From Novosphingobium mathurense (GTDB taxonomy: Bacteria; Pseudomonadota; Alphaproteobacteria; Sphingomonadales; Sphingomonadaceae): a stretch of 64,000 nt of DNA. The position numbers were made by a program, and so were the translations under genes. Under the pieces are notes generated by a model. It made no database searches, was not told where the DNA came from, and was given only the letters and a program-made list of their open reading frames with translations. Positions 44,603 through 52,929 of this stretch are shown one piece after another. Numbering within the stretch: position 1 is the stretch's first letter; the number at the start of each line of letters is the position of its first letter. The stretch is taken from the NCBI RefSeq assembly GCF_900168325.1, contig NZ_FVZE01000002.1, positions 1 through 64,000 on the forward strand, read 5' to 3'.

Positions 44603-45958
44603 CTATCCGAGAATCTGGCGAGCGGCGCGGTCCAGAAGCGCCTCGTCGTCGCAGACTTCGCCGAGCAACACCACTTCGCCCGATTCCAGTCGCCGTGCGA
44701 CGATGACCGTGAACTCGCTTTCGCGGGCGACCTCCTCGATCGGCTTGGGATCGAGGCAACGCAGTCCCTCGATCAGGGTCTCGTGGCGCGACAGCGGCCC
44801 GCTGCCCTTGCCGCTTTCCTCGCGGCGCAGACGGCGCTCTTCCCTGACGAGGCCCTTGAGTCCGCCCGGCGCATCGGACAGGAATGCCCCAAGCGTCCCG
44901 CATTCGAGGCCGAGGCGGCGGCCATGGGCAATGACGGTCGCGAATTCGGTCAGGCGGGTCTTGTCGTAGTCGCTGCCGAAGACGAGCTTGACCAGCGGAA
45001 TCAGCGGCGCGCGGTCCTGCACCTTGAGGCCGGCATCCTCCACGAGTTCGGCGAAATCTTCCGGCGCGCCTTCGGCGGCGAGGGCGAAGTCGTAGGCAAG
45101 GCCGATCGCCTCGTAGAGAGCGTGGCGCGAACGTTCTTCGCTGCTGCGCGCGAGCATCGCCTGCTCGCGGGCCGAGGCAAGCCAGTCGCCCAGTTCCATC
45201 TCGCGATGGACGGACGGCATCGGCGCATCTTCGAAATAGTCCTCGTCGATCTCGTAACCCTCGAGCGACAGGTCCATCCCGGCCGGCCCTTCGACCGGTT
45301 CGACCATGCCGAGATCGAGCGGGCCGTCGGCCCAACCGGTCAGCGGCATCGTGCTGCGCAGCATGGCCGGGCGCGATTCGACCGCTTCGTCGATCTGCTT
45401 CATCAGCGCATCGGTGCTGGTCTGGTCGGCCAGTTCCTTCCAGTTGATCACGCCATAGATGTGATCGATCTGGTCGTCGTTGCGCGAGAAGGGCAGGAGA
45501 ATGCCGCGATAGAGAATCGTCGCGCCGCGCTGGTTGACGAATTCCGCCTCGAAACCGATCGGCGCCTGGTTCGCAATGATCTGCATGTAGTGATCGGTGA
45601 TGCGTGACAGCAATGAGCGGGTGGGGACCTGGCTCAGGGTGCGAATCGCGCCGGTCGTGCCGCATTCGTCGGCCAGTTCCGCGCCGAGATAGACGACCGC
45701 CGGATCGTCGACTCCATGGGTAAAGTCGAGCAATACGCTATAGGGTCCGAAATCGCCGAGGCTTTCCGGATCGAGGTCGGCAATGTCCGGAAACTGGCGG
45801 TTATCCAGCAGACTCGCCCAGAAATTGTAGGCGCGCACCTGCATGCGCCGTTCATCCTTGCCGATGATGGCGGGCGGCTGCCGGCCGCTGTCCTGTTCGT
45901 GGCAGGAGCCCTCCTCGGGCTGGTCCTCTCCAGAAAACTGACCGCGCAAACTGTCCAT
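44603..45958 (-). CDS. PAS-like domain protein of unknown function
   Basis: A 451-residue soluble protein. A PAS-like region (residues about 45-170: FWASLLDNRQFPDIADLDPE, DFTHGVDDPAVVYLGAELAD, IGFEAEFVNQRGATILYRGI, NDDQIDHIYGVINW) matches PAS folds that read small ligands or redox state. The rest is helical, with a Glu-rich central part and RRLGLECGTLGAFLSDAPGG. There is no kinase or output domain. Alternative starts exist, such as an ATG at 45844. It is monocistronic. Confidence 0.6.
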   Translation of the reverse strand: MDSLRGQFSGEDQPEEGSCHEQDSGRQPPAIIGKDERRMQVRAYNFWASLLDNRQFPDIADLDPESLGDFGPYSVLLDFTHGVDDPAVVYLGAELADECGTTGAIRTLSQVPTRSLLSRITDHYMQIIANQAPIGFEAEFVNQRGATILYRGILLPFSRNDDQIDHIYGVINWKELADQTSTDALMKQIDEAVESRPAMLRSTMPLTGWADGPLDLGMVEPVEGPAGMDLSLEGYEIDEDYFEDAPMPSVHREMELGDWLASAREQAMLARSSEERSRHALYEAIGLAYDFALAAEGAPEDFAELVEDAGLKVQDRAPLIPLVKLVFGSDYDKTRLTEFATVIAHGRRLGLECGTLGAFLSDAPGGLKGLVREERRLRREESGKGSGPLSRHETLIEGLRCLDPKPIEEVARESEFTVIVARRLESGEVVLLGEVCDDEALLDRAARQILG

Positions 45959-45994
45959 GCGGAAATCCCCAGCAAGTCGAATTGATCTCCCTTC

Positions 45995-46031
45995 TGGCGC
46001 AACATGGTAAATTAACGCTTAAGTTGCGCCA
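45995..46031. promoter_or_regulatory. 9-bp inverted repeat upstream of the PAS-like gene
   Basis: TGGCGCAAC (45995-46003) and GTTGCGCCA (46023-46031) flank an AT-rich 19-bp spacer containing TTAA-CGC-TTAA. It lies 37 bp upstream of the minus-strand start at 45958 and looks like an operator. Confidence 0.45.
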
Positions 46032-46110
46032 TTGTCTCCGGCCGGCGCCTGCAAGCTGCCGCGAACACGCGATTTTTCCTTCTCAGCACATGGCCCGATA
46101 CCTGCTTATA

Positions 46111-46159
46111 GCGAGGTACCAATCAATGCATATGTACTACCTTTAACATGGTACCTTGC
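46111..46159. promoter_or_regulatory. Inverted repeat before the PadR gene, probable operator
   Basis: GCGAGGTACC (46111-46120) and GGTACCTTGC (46150-46159) are inverted copies with one mismatch, about 40 bp apart centre to centre. Between them lies an ATGT...ACAT pair (46132-46149), reminiscent of PadR sites. It is the likely autoregulatory site of the operon that starts at 46210. Confidence 0.5.
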
Positions 46160-46209
46160 ATCACATAGTAGCTTGCGATATACACTGGGCATCCGCAGGA
46201 GTTGATTCG

Positions 46210-46569
46210 ATGTCCGAAATCGAAATCCAGTTGAAGAAAGGGGTGCTTGGGCTGTGCGTCCTGGCACTGCTGTCGCGCGGTGACAGCTACGCCTACGAAA
46301 TCGCGAGCCGCATGGCCGACGCGGTCGATATGGGCGAAGGCACGATCTACCCGCTCATGCGCCGCATGCAGTCGGAAGGTCTGGTGACCACCTACCTCGA
46401 GGAATCGCCCTCGGGTCCGCCGCGCAAGTACTACCGCATCACCGATACCGGTCGCGAACGCCTGTCAGAACAGGTTGGCGACTGGCGTACCTTCACCGCC
46501 GCCGTGAACGGCCTCATCCTCGGCAGTGAAGCGCCGATGGAGGAAGGGGAGACCAGCCATGAAGCGTAA
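46210..46569 (+). CDS. PadR family transcriptional regulator
   Basis: A 119-residue winged-helix repressor. Signatures: LKKGVLGLCVLALLSRGDSY, AYEIASRMADAVDMGEGTIY, PLMRRMQSEGLVTTYLEESP and GPPRKYYRITDTG. It overlaps the next gene by 11 nt. PadR proteins of this operon type respond to envelope or membrane stress and control the HAAS and DUF2807 genes behind them. Confidence 0.93.
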   Translation: MSEIEIQLKKGVLGLCVLALLSRGDSYAYEIASRMADAVDMGEGTIYPLMRRMQSEGLVTTYLEESPSGPPRKYYRITDTGRERLSEQVGDWRTFTAAVNGLILGSEAPMEEGETSHEA

Positions 46570-47125
46570 CGAGTTCATCAAGCGCCTGAAGGCCGGCCTC
46601 AAGGGCATGCCTCAGGAAGACATCGCCGAAATCGTCGCCGACTACGAAGAGCATTTCGACGCCGGCGCCGCAGACGGCCGCAGCGAGGAAGAAGTCGCCG
46701 CAGCCCTCGGCAATCCTAGCCGCCTGGCCCGCGAACTGCGCTTCGAGGCCGGTTTCCGCAACTGGGAAAGCGCCCGCTCGCCGTCTTCGGCATGGTCCGC
46801 AATCCTGGCCTTCATGGGCCTGGCAACGATCGACATCCTGATACTGCTGCCGGTCGTCCTGCCGGTCATCGGCGTCGTGTTCGGCCTGTTCGTGGCGGTT
46901 CTGGCGATCTTCGTTTCCGGTGGCTTCGTGCTGATCGCCGGACCCTTCAGCGGCTTTCCCGGCGGCTGGCTGGTCGCGATCCTCGCAGGACTGGGCATGA
47001 TGAGCGCCGCGGTCGCGGCTGGCGCGCTGCTGATGCTGATCAGCATCGGGATCGTCAATGCCCTCATGTGGTTCGGCCGCCTGCACTACCGGGTGATCGA
47101 GCCTGCCATCCACGCAGAAGACTGA
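46559..47125 (+). CDS. HAAS/DUF1700 domain membrane protein
   Basis: A 188-residue protein. The cytoplasmic HAAS domain is at about 1-70 (FIKRLKAGLKGMPQEDIAEI, VADYEEHFDAGAADGRSEEE), followed by three or four membrane helices (ATIDILILLPVVLPVIGVVF, VLAIFVSGGFVLIAG, GALLMLISIGIVNALMWF). HAAS proteins pair with PadR regulators and DUF2807/4097 proteins, as here. Confidence 0.88.
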   Translation: MKRNEFIKRLKAGLKGMPQEDIAEIVADYEEHFDAGAADGRSEEEVAAALGNPSRLARELRFEAGFRNWESARSPSSAWSAILAFMGLATIDILILLPVVLPVIGVVFGLFVAVLAIFVSGGFVLIAGPFSGFPGGWLVAILAGLGMMSAAVAAGALLMLISIGIVNALMWFGRLHYRVIEPAIHAED

Positions 47126-47150
47126 AAAGACGAAGGAAGGAGAAACTGAG

Positions 47151-47864
47151 ATGCTCAGGAAACTGCTCATCGTATTCGCCAGCGGCGTGATCCTTTCGAT
47201 CGTCGCATTCGGCTCGGCATGGGTCATCGGCGGTGAGAAACTGCGCAAGGACGTCGCCGAAGGCCATGGCTGGACTTGGACCATCGGCGACGAGGACGAG
47301 GACCGGGGGCCCGACAAGACCCGCAAGTTCGCCGTCGAGCCCGGCGCCAAGCTGGCCATGGAAATCCCGGTCCAGCTCACTTTCACCCGTGGCGATACCT
47401 CCGAGATGGTCGTCACCGGCCCGCAGAAGATCGTCGACCGCCTGACCTGGGTGGACGGTCGCCTCGGCATCGAGGGCAAGTACCGCTCCAGCCGCGGCAT
47501 CAAGGTCCGGATCACCGCGCCCGAGATCAACGGCCTCGACCTCGACGCCCCGGGCGACGTGACTCTCGCCGGTCTCGACCAGGAGAAGTTCACGCTGCGC
47601 TCGGAAGGCGCGGTCGATCTCGATGCCAAGGGCCGCGTGCGCAAGCTGGTCATCACTTCGGCCGGCGCCGGATCGATCGACGTCGGCGAAGTCGATGCCG
47701 AAGACGCCGTGGTCCGCATCGACGGCGTGGGTGACGTCACCGTGGGCGCGAGCAACCTGATCGATGTCGTGATCAACGGTGCAGGCCACGTCAGCCTGGT
47801 CCGCAAGCCTGCGACCCTGCGCAGCCAGATCAACGGCGTCGGCTCGGTCGACCACGACTACTGA
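47151..47864 (+). CDS. DUF2807 domain envelope protein
   Basis: A 237-residue protein with an N-terminal anchor helix (LLIVFASGVILSIVAFGSAW) and a beta-rich DUF2807 adhesin-like domain in the periplasm (KVRITAPEINGLDLDAPGDV, VVRIDGVGDVTVGASNLIDV, VVINGAGHVSL). It is third in the PadR-HAAS-DUF2807 operon; 25 bp separate it from the HAAS gene. Confidence 0.88.
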   Translation: MLRKLLIVFASGVILSIVAFGSAWVIGGEKLRKDVAEGHGWTWTIGDEDEDRGPDKTRKFAVEPGAKLAMEIPVQLTFTRGDTSEMVVTGPQKIVDRLTWVDGRLGIEGKYRSSRGIKVRITAPEINGLDLDAPGDVTLAGLDQEKFTLRSEGAVDLDAKGRVRKLVITSAGAGSIDVGEVDAEDAVVRIDGVGDVTVGASNLIDVVINGAGHVSLVRKPATLRSQINGVGSVDHDY

Positions 47865-47928
47865 GAACACCGGAAGGGAGGAGCCTTCCGCCGCCAGGCA
47901 TCCCCCGGCCAAGCGGCGGTCGATCCAC

Positions 47929-47968
47929 GAAGAAGGCCGCATCGTCATGGGACGGTGCGGCCTTCTTC
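47929..47968. terminator. Terminator after the PadR operon
   Basis: A perfect 13-bp stem, GAAGAAGGCCGCA (47929-47941) with TGCGGCCTTCTTC (47956-47968), around a 14-nt loop, between converging genes. Confidence 0.8.
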
Positions 47969-48007
47969 TGTGAGTCCGTCTGCAGGCGCGCCCGGCGCCC
48001 TGGAAAC

Positions 48008-48868
48008 TCAGTGCACCGGTGGATCGACAGGGGGCACGGCATGAACCGGCGCCACCGGCTCGTCGCTCTCACGCGGCGGCATCGCGTTTTCCGGTACCTC
48101 GCGAATCTGCATGTCCGGCGTGGCGACGTGTTCGAGATTGCGGGCGGTGACCCGGATCTCGTCGCCGTCGATCAGGATCTCGTTGAAACTCGGCGGGGTG
48201 GAGCGGATGCGGCGCGAGAGCGTACCGGCACCGATCATGCGCAGCGGTCCGCGCGCGGTCTGCTGGAGAAGATCGAAAGGATCGTGAATATGCCCGGTCA
48301 GGATCGCGGCTACCTTGCGCTCGGCCAGGGCCTCCATCGCCTGCGTCCCGTCGATGGTCAGGCGTTTGCCGCTCGGCGCGCGTTCGGTCAGCGGGTGATG
48401 CGCCGTAACAAGGATGCGCGTTCCGGCAGGATGGGCATCGATGGCGGCCAGAGTCTCCTCGAGCGCCCTTGGTGTCACCCACCCGTTCGACCAGGGAAAA
48501 CGCCACTGCGCCCGCGTCGCCGTCTTGAGCGGAACGATGGCAAGATCGGGCAGGTCCAGCTGCGCCTCGACCATGCGTTCGATCTTGTGAAACCGCTTGT
48601 AGGGCGTGGTAAAACGCTCGAGCAGGTTGAAATAGGGCATGTCGTGATTGCCGACCTCGACCGTGACCGGCACGTCGAGCGCGGAAATCCAGTCGGTTGC
48701 CGCCGCGAACTCGCGATGGCGCGCGCGCATCGTCAGGTCGCCGGTGATGGCAACCGCATGCGGCTTTTCGCGGGCAATGCACTGCTCCACCCAGGCGAGA
48801 GCGTCGCGGTCTTCCAGTCCGAAATGGATGTCACTGAGATGGAAGAGCTTGATCGGACCGGAATACAT
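48008..48868 (-). CDS. Calcineurin-like metallophosphoesterase
   Basis: A 286-residue dinuclear-metal phosphoesterase. The five motif blocks are present: LFHLSDIHFG, AITGDLT, VEVGNHDMPYF, VTAHHPLTE and AILTGHIHDPFDL. The substrate is unknown; its operon with a lipid kinase suggests phospholipid or nucleotide metabolism. The start at 48868 has GTAAGGT upstream; an ATG at 48889 would overlap the previous gene. Confidence 0.9.
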   Translation of the reverse strand: MYSGPIKLFHLSDIHFGLEDRDALAWVEQCIAREKPHAVAITGDLTMRARHREFAAATDWISALDVPVTVEVGNHDMPYFNLLERFTTPYKRFHKIERMVEAQLDLPDLAIVPLKTATRAQWRFPWSNGWVTPRALEETLAAIDAHPAGTRILVTAHHPLTERAPSGKRLTIDGTQAMEALAERKVAAILTGHIHDPFDLLQQTARGPLRMIGAGTLSRRIRSTPPSFNEILIDGDEIRVTARNLEHVATPDMQIREVPENAMPPRESDEPVAPVHAVPPVDPPVH

Positions 48869-48878
48869 GCTCGAGACC

Positions 48879-49733
48879 TTACCGTGCATCGGCGGTTGCC
48901 AACAGGTCTACTTCGCAATTGGCCAGACTGAACTGGTCCGCGGTTCCCCCGTCGAAGGGTTCGCCGTCGATCAACAGGCCCATGGGTTCTCCCTCGGGGC
49001 AAACGAGCCGGATGGTTTCGTGAATGCCCAACCGGTCGTGCGGGCCATCGCGAAAGTTTCGATTGAGCAGCGCGATACCCTGCCCGGCGAAATCGCCAAG
49101 CGTCTCGGCATAATAGCCTTTTACTTCGAGGCCGGAGTCATGCGGGTTCACGGTGATCGCCGCATAGCCTTCCTCGCGCCCGCAGTCGACACCTTCGCAG
49201 ACCACCTTGGGTGCGCTTGTGGAATGGGCGATCGCTTCGCGCGTGGCCGTCACGACTTCCAGGATGCTGGACGAGCGGATTGCCTCGCGCACTTCGTTCC
49301 AGATCGCACCCGGCCCGGCCAAGACGCCGGTCAGCCCTTCACCATGGCGCGAACGGATGACGCTCGGCCGGACGCGGCGGGCCTTGCCCCTTGCGAGCCT
49401 TTCGACGATCTGCGTCGCGGGGACGTCGCCGTGCAGGCGCTTGGACAGCAGGTTCATCGTGCCGCCCGGCAGGACCAGCACCGCGCCGTTCCAGCCATAA
49501 GCCCTGGTGACGACGGTATGGGTGGTCCCGTCACCGCCGAACACCAACAGCAGATCCACGCCCTGGGCATCGAGTTCTTCGGGAGTGGGCGCGCTTTCGT
49601 CCGGGAAGCGGATACGCCGGGCCGGCGGCATGCCCGCGTTGTCCAGCGCGCTAACCAGTTCGGCAACGGCTTCATCGTCATTGCTGCCGCTCGCCGCGTT
49701 ACAGACCAGCCAGGTTTTCTTTGCGTTTCCCAT
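48879..49733 (-). CDS. Diacylglycerol kinase-family lipid kinase
   Basis: A 284-residue DAGK-catalytic-domain protein. The ATP-binding motif is LLLVFGGDGTTHTVVTRAYG, with LPGGTMNLLSKRLHGD after it. It phosphorylates diacylglycerol or a related lipid. It is part of a three-gene operon with the membrane protein (49770) and the phosphoesterase. Confidence 0.87.
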   Translation of the reverse strand: MGNAKKTWLVCNAASGSNDDEAVAELVSALDNAGMPPARRIRFPDESAPTPEELDAQGVDLLLVFGGDGTTHTVVTRAYGWNGAVLVLPGGTMNLLSKRLHGDVPATQIVERLARGKARRVRPSVIRSRHGEGLTGVLAGPGAIWNEVREAIRSSSILEVVTATREAIAHSTSAPKVVCEGVDCGREEGYAAITVNPHDSGLEVKGYYAETLGDFAGQGIALLNRNFRDGPHDRLGIHETIRLVCPEGEPMGLLIDGEPFDGGTADQFSLANCEVDLLATADAR

Positions 49734-49769
49734 GCAGCAAAAAACCGGCCGGCTGCCCCGCGGTTCCCG

Positions 49770-50048
49770 TCACACCTTGCCGCTGTAGATGAGCCATGCG
49801 GAAAAGCCGTTGAGCACGGTGTAGAGCGCATAGACCCAGGCCCAGCCGGAAGACCCCGCCGCGGCCATGACCATCGCGCCCAGCAGCATTGCGAATTCGA
49901 CGATCAGGCTGAGACGTCCCCCCAGCGGCTGAAAGAACCAGGGCACGTGCGCAAGCATGGGGTGGCCGCTTTCCAGAACAGCCTTGTGCGCAGCGAAGTT
50001 GAGTACGCCCAGGCAAAAGACGATGATCAGGCCCACCATTGCCGTCAC
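49770..50048 (-). CDS. Small membrane protein, 92 residues
   Basis: Three predicted membrane helices (VGLIIVFCLGVLNFAAHKAV, LIVEFAMLLGAMVMAAAG, WAWVYALYTVLNGFSAWLIY). The start is uncertain: GTG at 50048 or ATG at 50039. It is first in the lipid kinase operon. The function is unknown. Confidence 0.7.
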   Translation of the reverse strand: MTAMVGLIIVFCLGVLNFAAHKAVLESGHPMLAHVPWFFQPLGGRLSLIVEFAMLLGAMVMAAAGSSGWAWVYALYTVLNGFSAWLIYSGKV

Positions 50049-50332
50049 ACTCTACATCGCGCGCAGCGAACTTGCCAGCACATGCACGAATCACAGGGCC
50101 GATTCACGGGCCTGAAGGCAGATTACCGGCAGATTGGACGGTTTTTCCGGGGACCGACGCTCGCCGTTCGTCGGCTGCATATGTCGTTCATCCAAGTTGC
50201 AGGCCTTTCGTCGAAGTCGAACGACCCGCGGTCGAGGTGCGCGTGAAGCCCGCGGGAATCGGGGGCAGAACAATCTCATCGAGCCGCCCGGAACACTTTC
50301 CGCCCTGGCTCAGACCCGAGGAGGAAATCACG
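50049..50332. other. Divergent intergenic region before the UrcA gene
   Basis: About 280 bp with the promoters of the membrane-protein/lipid-kinase operon (minus) and the UrcA gene (plus). No clear box was recognised. Confidence 0.4.
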
Positions 50333-50641
50333 ATGTTCACGACTACCCCGATCGCCGCCGCCGCACTTCTTGGCCTTGCCCTGACCGCGGCCCCGTCCTT
50401 CGCCAGGGACGTCGAGGTCCGCTATGCCGATCTCGACCTGGCTTCGGTCGAAGGCCAGCAGACCCTGGAACGCCGCATCGATCGCGCCGCCCGCAGCGCC
50501 TGCGAATACGATCGTTACGACACCGGTTCGCGCATCCACTCGCGTGAGAAGATCCAGTGCTACCGCAAGGCCCTGGAAAGCGCGAAGACGCTGATGGCGA
50601 GCAAGATCGAAGCCGCTCGGGAATCGCAGCTCGGCGGCTGA
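50333..50641 (+). CDS. UrcA family exported protein
   Basis: A 102-residue exported protein. The signal peptide is AAALLGLALTAAPSFARD. The UrcA core is VEVRYADLDLASVEGQQTLE, RRIDRAARSACEYDRYD with its conserved Cys pair (SACEY...IQCYRKAL), matching sphingomonad UrcA proteins of unknown function. AGGAGG lies 7 nt before the ATG. A strong terminator follows. Confidence 0.88.
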   Translation: MFTTTPIAAAALLGLALTAAPSFARDVEVRYADLDLASVEGQQTLERRIDRAARSACEYDRYDTGSRIHSREKIQCYRKALESAKTLMASKIEAARESQLGG

Positions 50642-50698
50642 GGCCTATGCCTTCCGAACCAACGAGGTCCCAAAAAAATAAGACCCGGAAAAACGCCT

Positions 50699-50726
50699 GC
50701 GGCGGGCTTTGCGGCCCGCCGTTTTT
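50699..50726. terminator. Bidirectional terminator after the UrcA gene
   Basis: GGCGGGC (50701-50707) with GCCCGCC (50714-50720), loop TTTGCG, followed by a five-T run (50722-50726). It lies between the converging UrcA gene and LytTR regulator gene. Confidence 0.8.
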
Positions 50727-50767
50727 CTTTGCGCATCCCACAACGGCAGGAAACCGGGACGTAAGGC

Positions 50768-51523
50768 TCAGCGGCCCGCCATCTTCTTGACTGCGGGCAG
50801 GTAGGTCCGGCCAATCCGCAAGGCTTCACCGTCGCCGGTTTCTGCCGACCACACGCCCAGCCCCTCATGCTTGAGACCCATCACGAAATCGCGGCGCAGG
50901 ATGCAGCTGCGGTGGATGCGGATAAAGTGCTCCGGATCGAGCTTCTGCTCGAGGCTGGTGATGGTCTGTAGCAGCAGGTAACTCTGCCCCGGCACATGCA
51001 GGCGCACGTAGTCGCGCTCTGCATCGATGCGCTGCACGTCGCTTGCCGGGATCCGCACCAGTTCGGAGCGGTGAGGCACCCAGAATTCCTCGAGCCACTC
51101 GCTCGGCGGGGCATTGCGTTCACCGCGCCTTGCCATGACCCGCCCGATGGCGCGTTGCAGCCGATCGGGCGCAACCGGCTTGAGCACGTAGTCGACCGCA
51201 TCGAGATCGAAGGCCTCGACCGCAAACTCGTCATGCGCCGTCACGAAGATCACCGCAGGCGCGTCCGCCTTGCCCGACAGCCTGCGGGCGACGGTGAGAC
51301 CGTCGGTTTCCGGCATCGTCAGGTCCAGCAGCACGAGATCGGGCCTGAGCGCCTCGATCAGACGCAGCGCGGCTTCGCCATCGCTGGCCGTACCGGTCAC
51401 GGTAATCCCGTCCATGCGCGCACAGATCACCTGCATGCGCTCTACCGCGAGAGGTTCATCATCGACGATCAGCGTTTTCAGTGGGCCTTGCGCAGCGCCG
51501 TTGCCCGCATCCATTTCAGCCAC
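50768..51523 (-). CDS. LytTR-family response regulator (pair 2)
   Basis: A 251-residue regulator. Receiver: LIVDDEPLAVERMQ, the phospho-Asp in LVLLDLTMPETDGL, IFVTAHDEFAV and LKPVAPDRL. LytTR domain: VRIPASDVQRIDAERDYVRL, RIHRSCILRRDFVMG. Its start overlaps the kinase gene by 8 nt, so the pair is tightly coupled. Confidence 0.93.
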   Translation of the reverse strand: MAEMDAGNGAAQGPLKTLIVDDEPLAVERMQVICARMDGITVTGTASDGEAALRLIEALRPDLVLLDLTMPETDGLTVARRLSGKADAPAVIFVTAHDEFAVEAFDLDAVDYVLKPVAPDRLQRAIGRVMARRGERNAPPSEWLEEFWVPHRSELVRIPASDVQRIDAERDYVRLHVPGQSYLLLQTITSLEQKLDPEHFIRIHRSCILRRDFVMGLKHEGLGVWSAETGDGEALRIGRTYLPAVKKMAGR

Positions 51524-52823
51524 GGCGATGCTCCAGCGGCATTCTCAGGACCGTGGCGAAGCCGCCATCGGCCGTCTTTCCGAAATCGATGCTGCCCGCG
51601 CTGCCATAGCGGGCCCGCAGCCTGTCACGGACATTACCCAGGCCGATTCCGCAGCCTTGCGTCTTGCCCGCTTCGATGCCGGGACCGTCGTCGCTTACCG
51701 AAATCACCAGTTCTTCCCCTTCCCGATGCGCAGCGATGGCGATCGTCACCGGCTTCTGCGTGGCGGCGACCGCGTACTTGACCGAGTTTTCGACCAGCGG
51801 CTGGAGGATCATGCCCGGCACCTTCGCATCGACGACGGCATCGTCAATATCGATCTTCGTCAGCAAACGATTGGGAAAACGCACCGCCTCGATGGCGAAG
51901 TATAGCTGCTGCAGCTCGATCTCTTCAGCCAGCGGCAGATCGCCGGTCGGATCGCCCGACAGGGTGCGCCGGTAAAACGTGGAAAGCGTCTGGATCATCG
52001 TTTCGGCATCGTCCTGCCTGCCAGTCATGACCAGCGCCGAAAGCGAGTTGAGCGTGTTGAACAGGAAGTGCGGATTGACCTGATAGCGCAGCGAGCGCAG
52101 CTCCGCCGCCTCTGCCGCGCGGCGATATTCACCCTCGCGCCGCTCGGCCGCGCGGGCTTCCTCCGCCTTGGCCAGCGCGAAGTACAGCGCTGCCCAGGCC
52201 AGGACGAGGAAATAGCGCCCGAATGCGGTGTCGGCGATCCCGGCCCAGCGCTTGAACGCAGCATCCTTGGGCATTTCGGTGTGAATGGTGATGGCGGATT
52301 CGCCGTTATCGCGCCGGGTGGGGTGCACCTGCACATCGGGGACCGCCTCTTCTCCCGCGGCCCCGGTGCCCTCGTCTCCGGGCCCGCCGGTTTCGCGCAG
52401 GTTTGGCAGGTCGACCAGGATGTTTCCGGCCTCGTCCCGCGAAATGCGCACGTTGCCCTTTTGCGTCGTCACCGACGTCTCGTGCTTGCCGCCCTGGTCC
52501 TCGTCATATTCGATGTCGGAGAAGATCGTGTTGTTGATCAGGCTGAGGACCAGCGACAGGGGCAGGGCACCCACCAACACCACGGCCAGCCGCACCCCCG
52601 CGGACTTGCGGTCGAGCATCTGCAGCAGCGGCCACACCGCCACCATGACCAGCATGGACAGAATGCAGATCGTCAGCCGGCGCGAGATGATCGGCCATAC
52701 GAAATCGAAGCCGATCACCACGCCGCGCAGCGTCGCGACCGTGAAGTAGCACGCCCAAAGGGCCGCCAGCGACAGCAGCACCAGCCGCGCCGGAACCCGG
52801 GGTTCGTTGGAAAGATCCGTCAT
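51516..52823 (-). CDS. LytS-like sensor histidine kinase with a large acidic loop (pair 2)
   Basis: A 435-residue kinase. Four N-terminal helices (ARLVLLSLAALWACYFTVAT, LTICILSMLVMVAVWPLL, RLAVVLVGALPLSLVLSLIN) are followed by a hydrophilic, acidic insert of about 110 residues (EYDEDQGGKHETSVTTQKG, ETGGPGDEGTGAAGEEAVP) before a further helix (FGRYFLVLAWAALYFALAK). Kinase core: the acceptor His in RYQVNPHFLFNTLNSLSAL, then PLVENSVKYAV and SVSDDGPGIEAGKTQGCGIG. The loop could be a sensor domain. Confidence 0.9.
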   Translation of the reverse strand: MTDLSNEPRVPARLVLLSLAALWACYFTVATLRGVVIGFDFVWPIISRRLTICILSMLVMVAVWPLLQMLDRKSAGVRLAVVLVGALPLSLVLSLINNTIFSDIEYDEDQGGKHETSVTTQKGNVRISRDEAGNILVDLPNLRETGGPGDEGTGAAGEEAVPDVQVHPTRRDNGESAITIHTEMPKDAAFKRWAGIADTAFGRYFLVLAWAALYFALAKAEEARAAERREGEYRRAAEAAELRSLRYQVNPHFLFNTLNSLSALVMTGRQDDAETMIQTLSTFYRRTLSGDPTGDLPLAEEIELQQLYFAIEAVRFPNRLLTKIDIDDAVVDAKVPGMILQPLVENSVKYAVAATQKPVTIAIAAHREGEELVISVSDDGPGIEAGKTQGCGIGLGNVRDRLRARYGSAGSIDFGKTADGGFATVLRMPLEHRRG

Positions 52824-52871
52824 AACCGATCGGAATAGCGCGAAAGTTCCCTTTCGCGCCAGTTCCCCGAT

Positions 52872-52908
52872 CGGATCCGGTGCGCCGTTCGTCGATGCAC
52901 CGGATCCG
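52872..52908. terminator. Perfect 12-bp inverted repeat between fumarase and the sensor kinase
   Basis: CGGATCCGGTGC (52872-52883) and GCACCGGATCCG (52897-52908), with a 13-nt loop. It lies 20 bp beyond the fumarase stop codon and 48 bp before the kinase start. It is probably a terminator-like 3' structure, although no T-run follows. Confidence 0.55.
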
Positions 52909-52929
52909 GGGGCCTTTGCCTGCCGGAGA

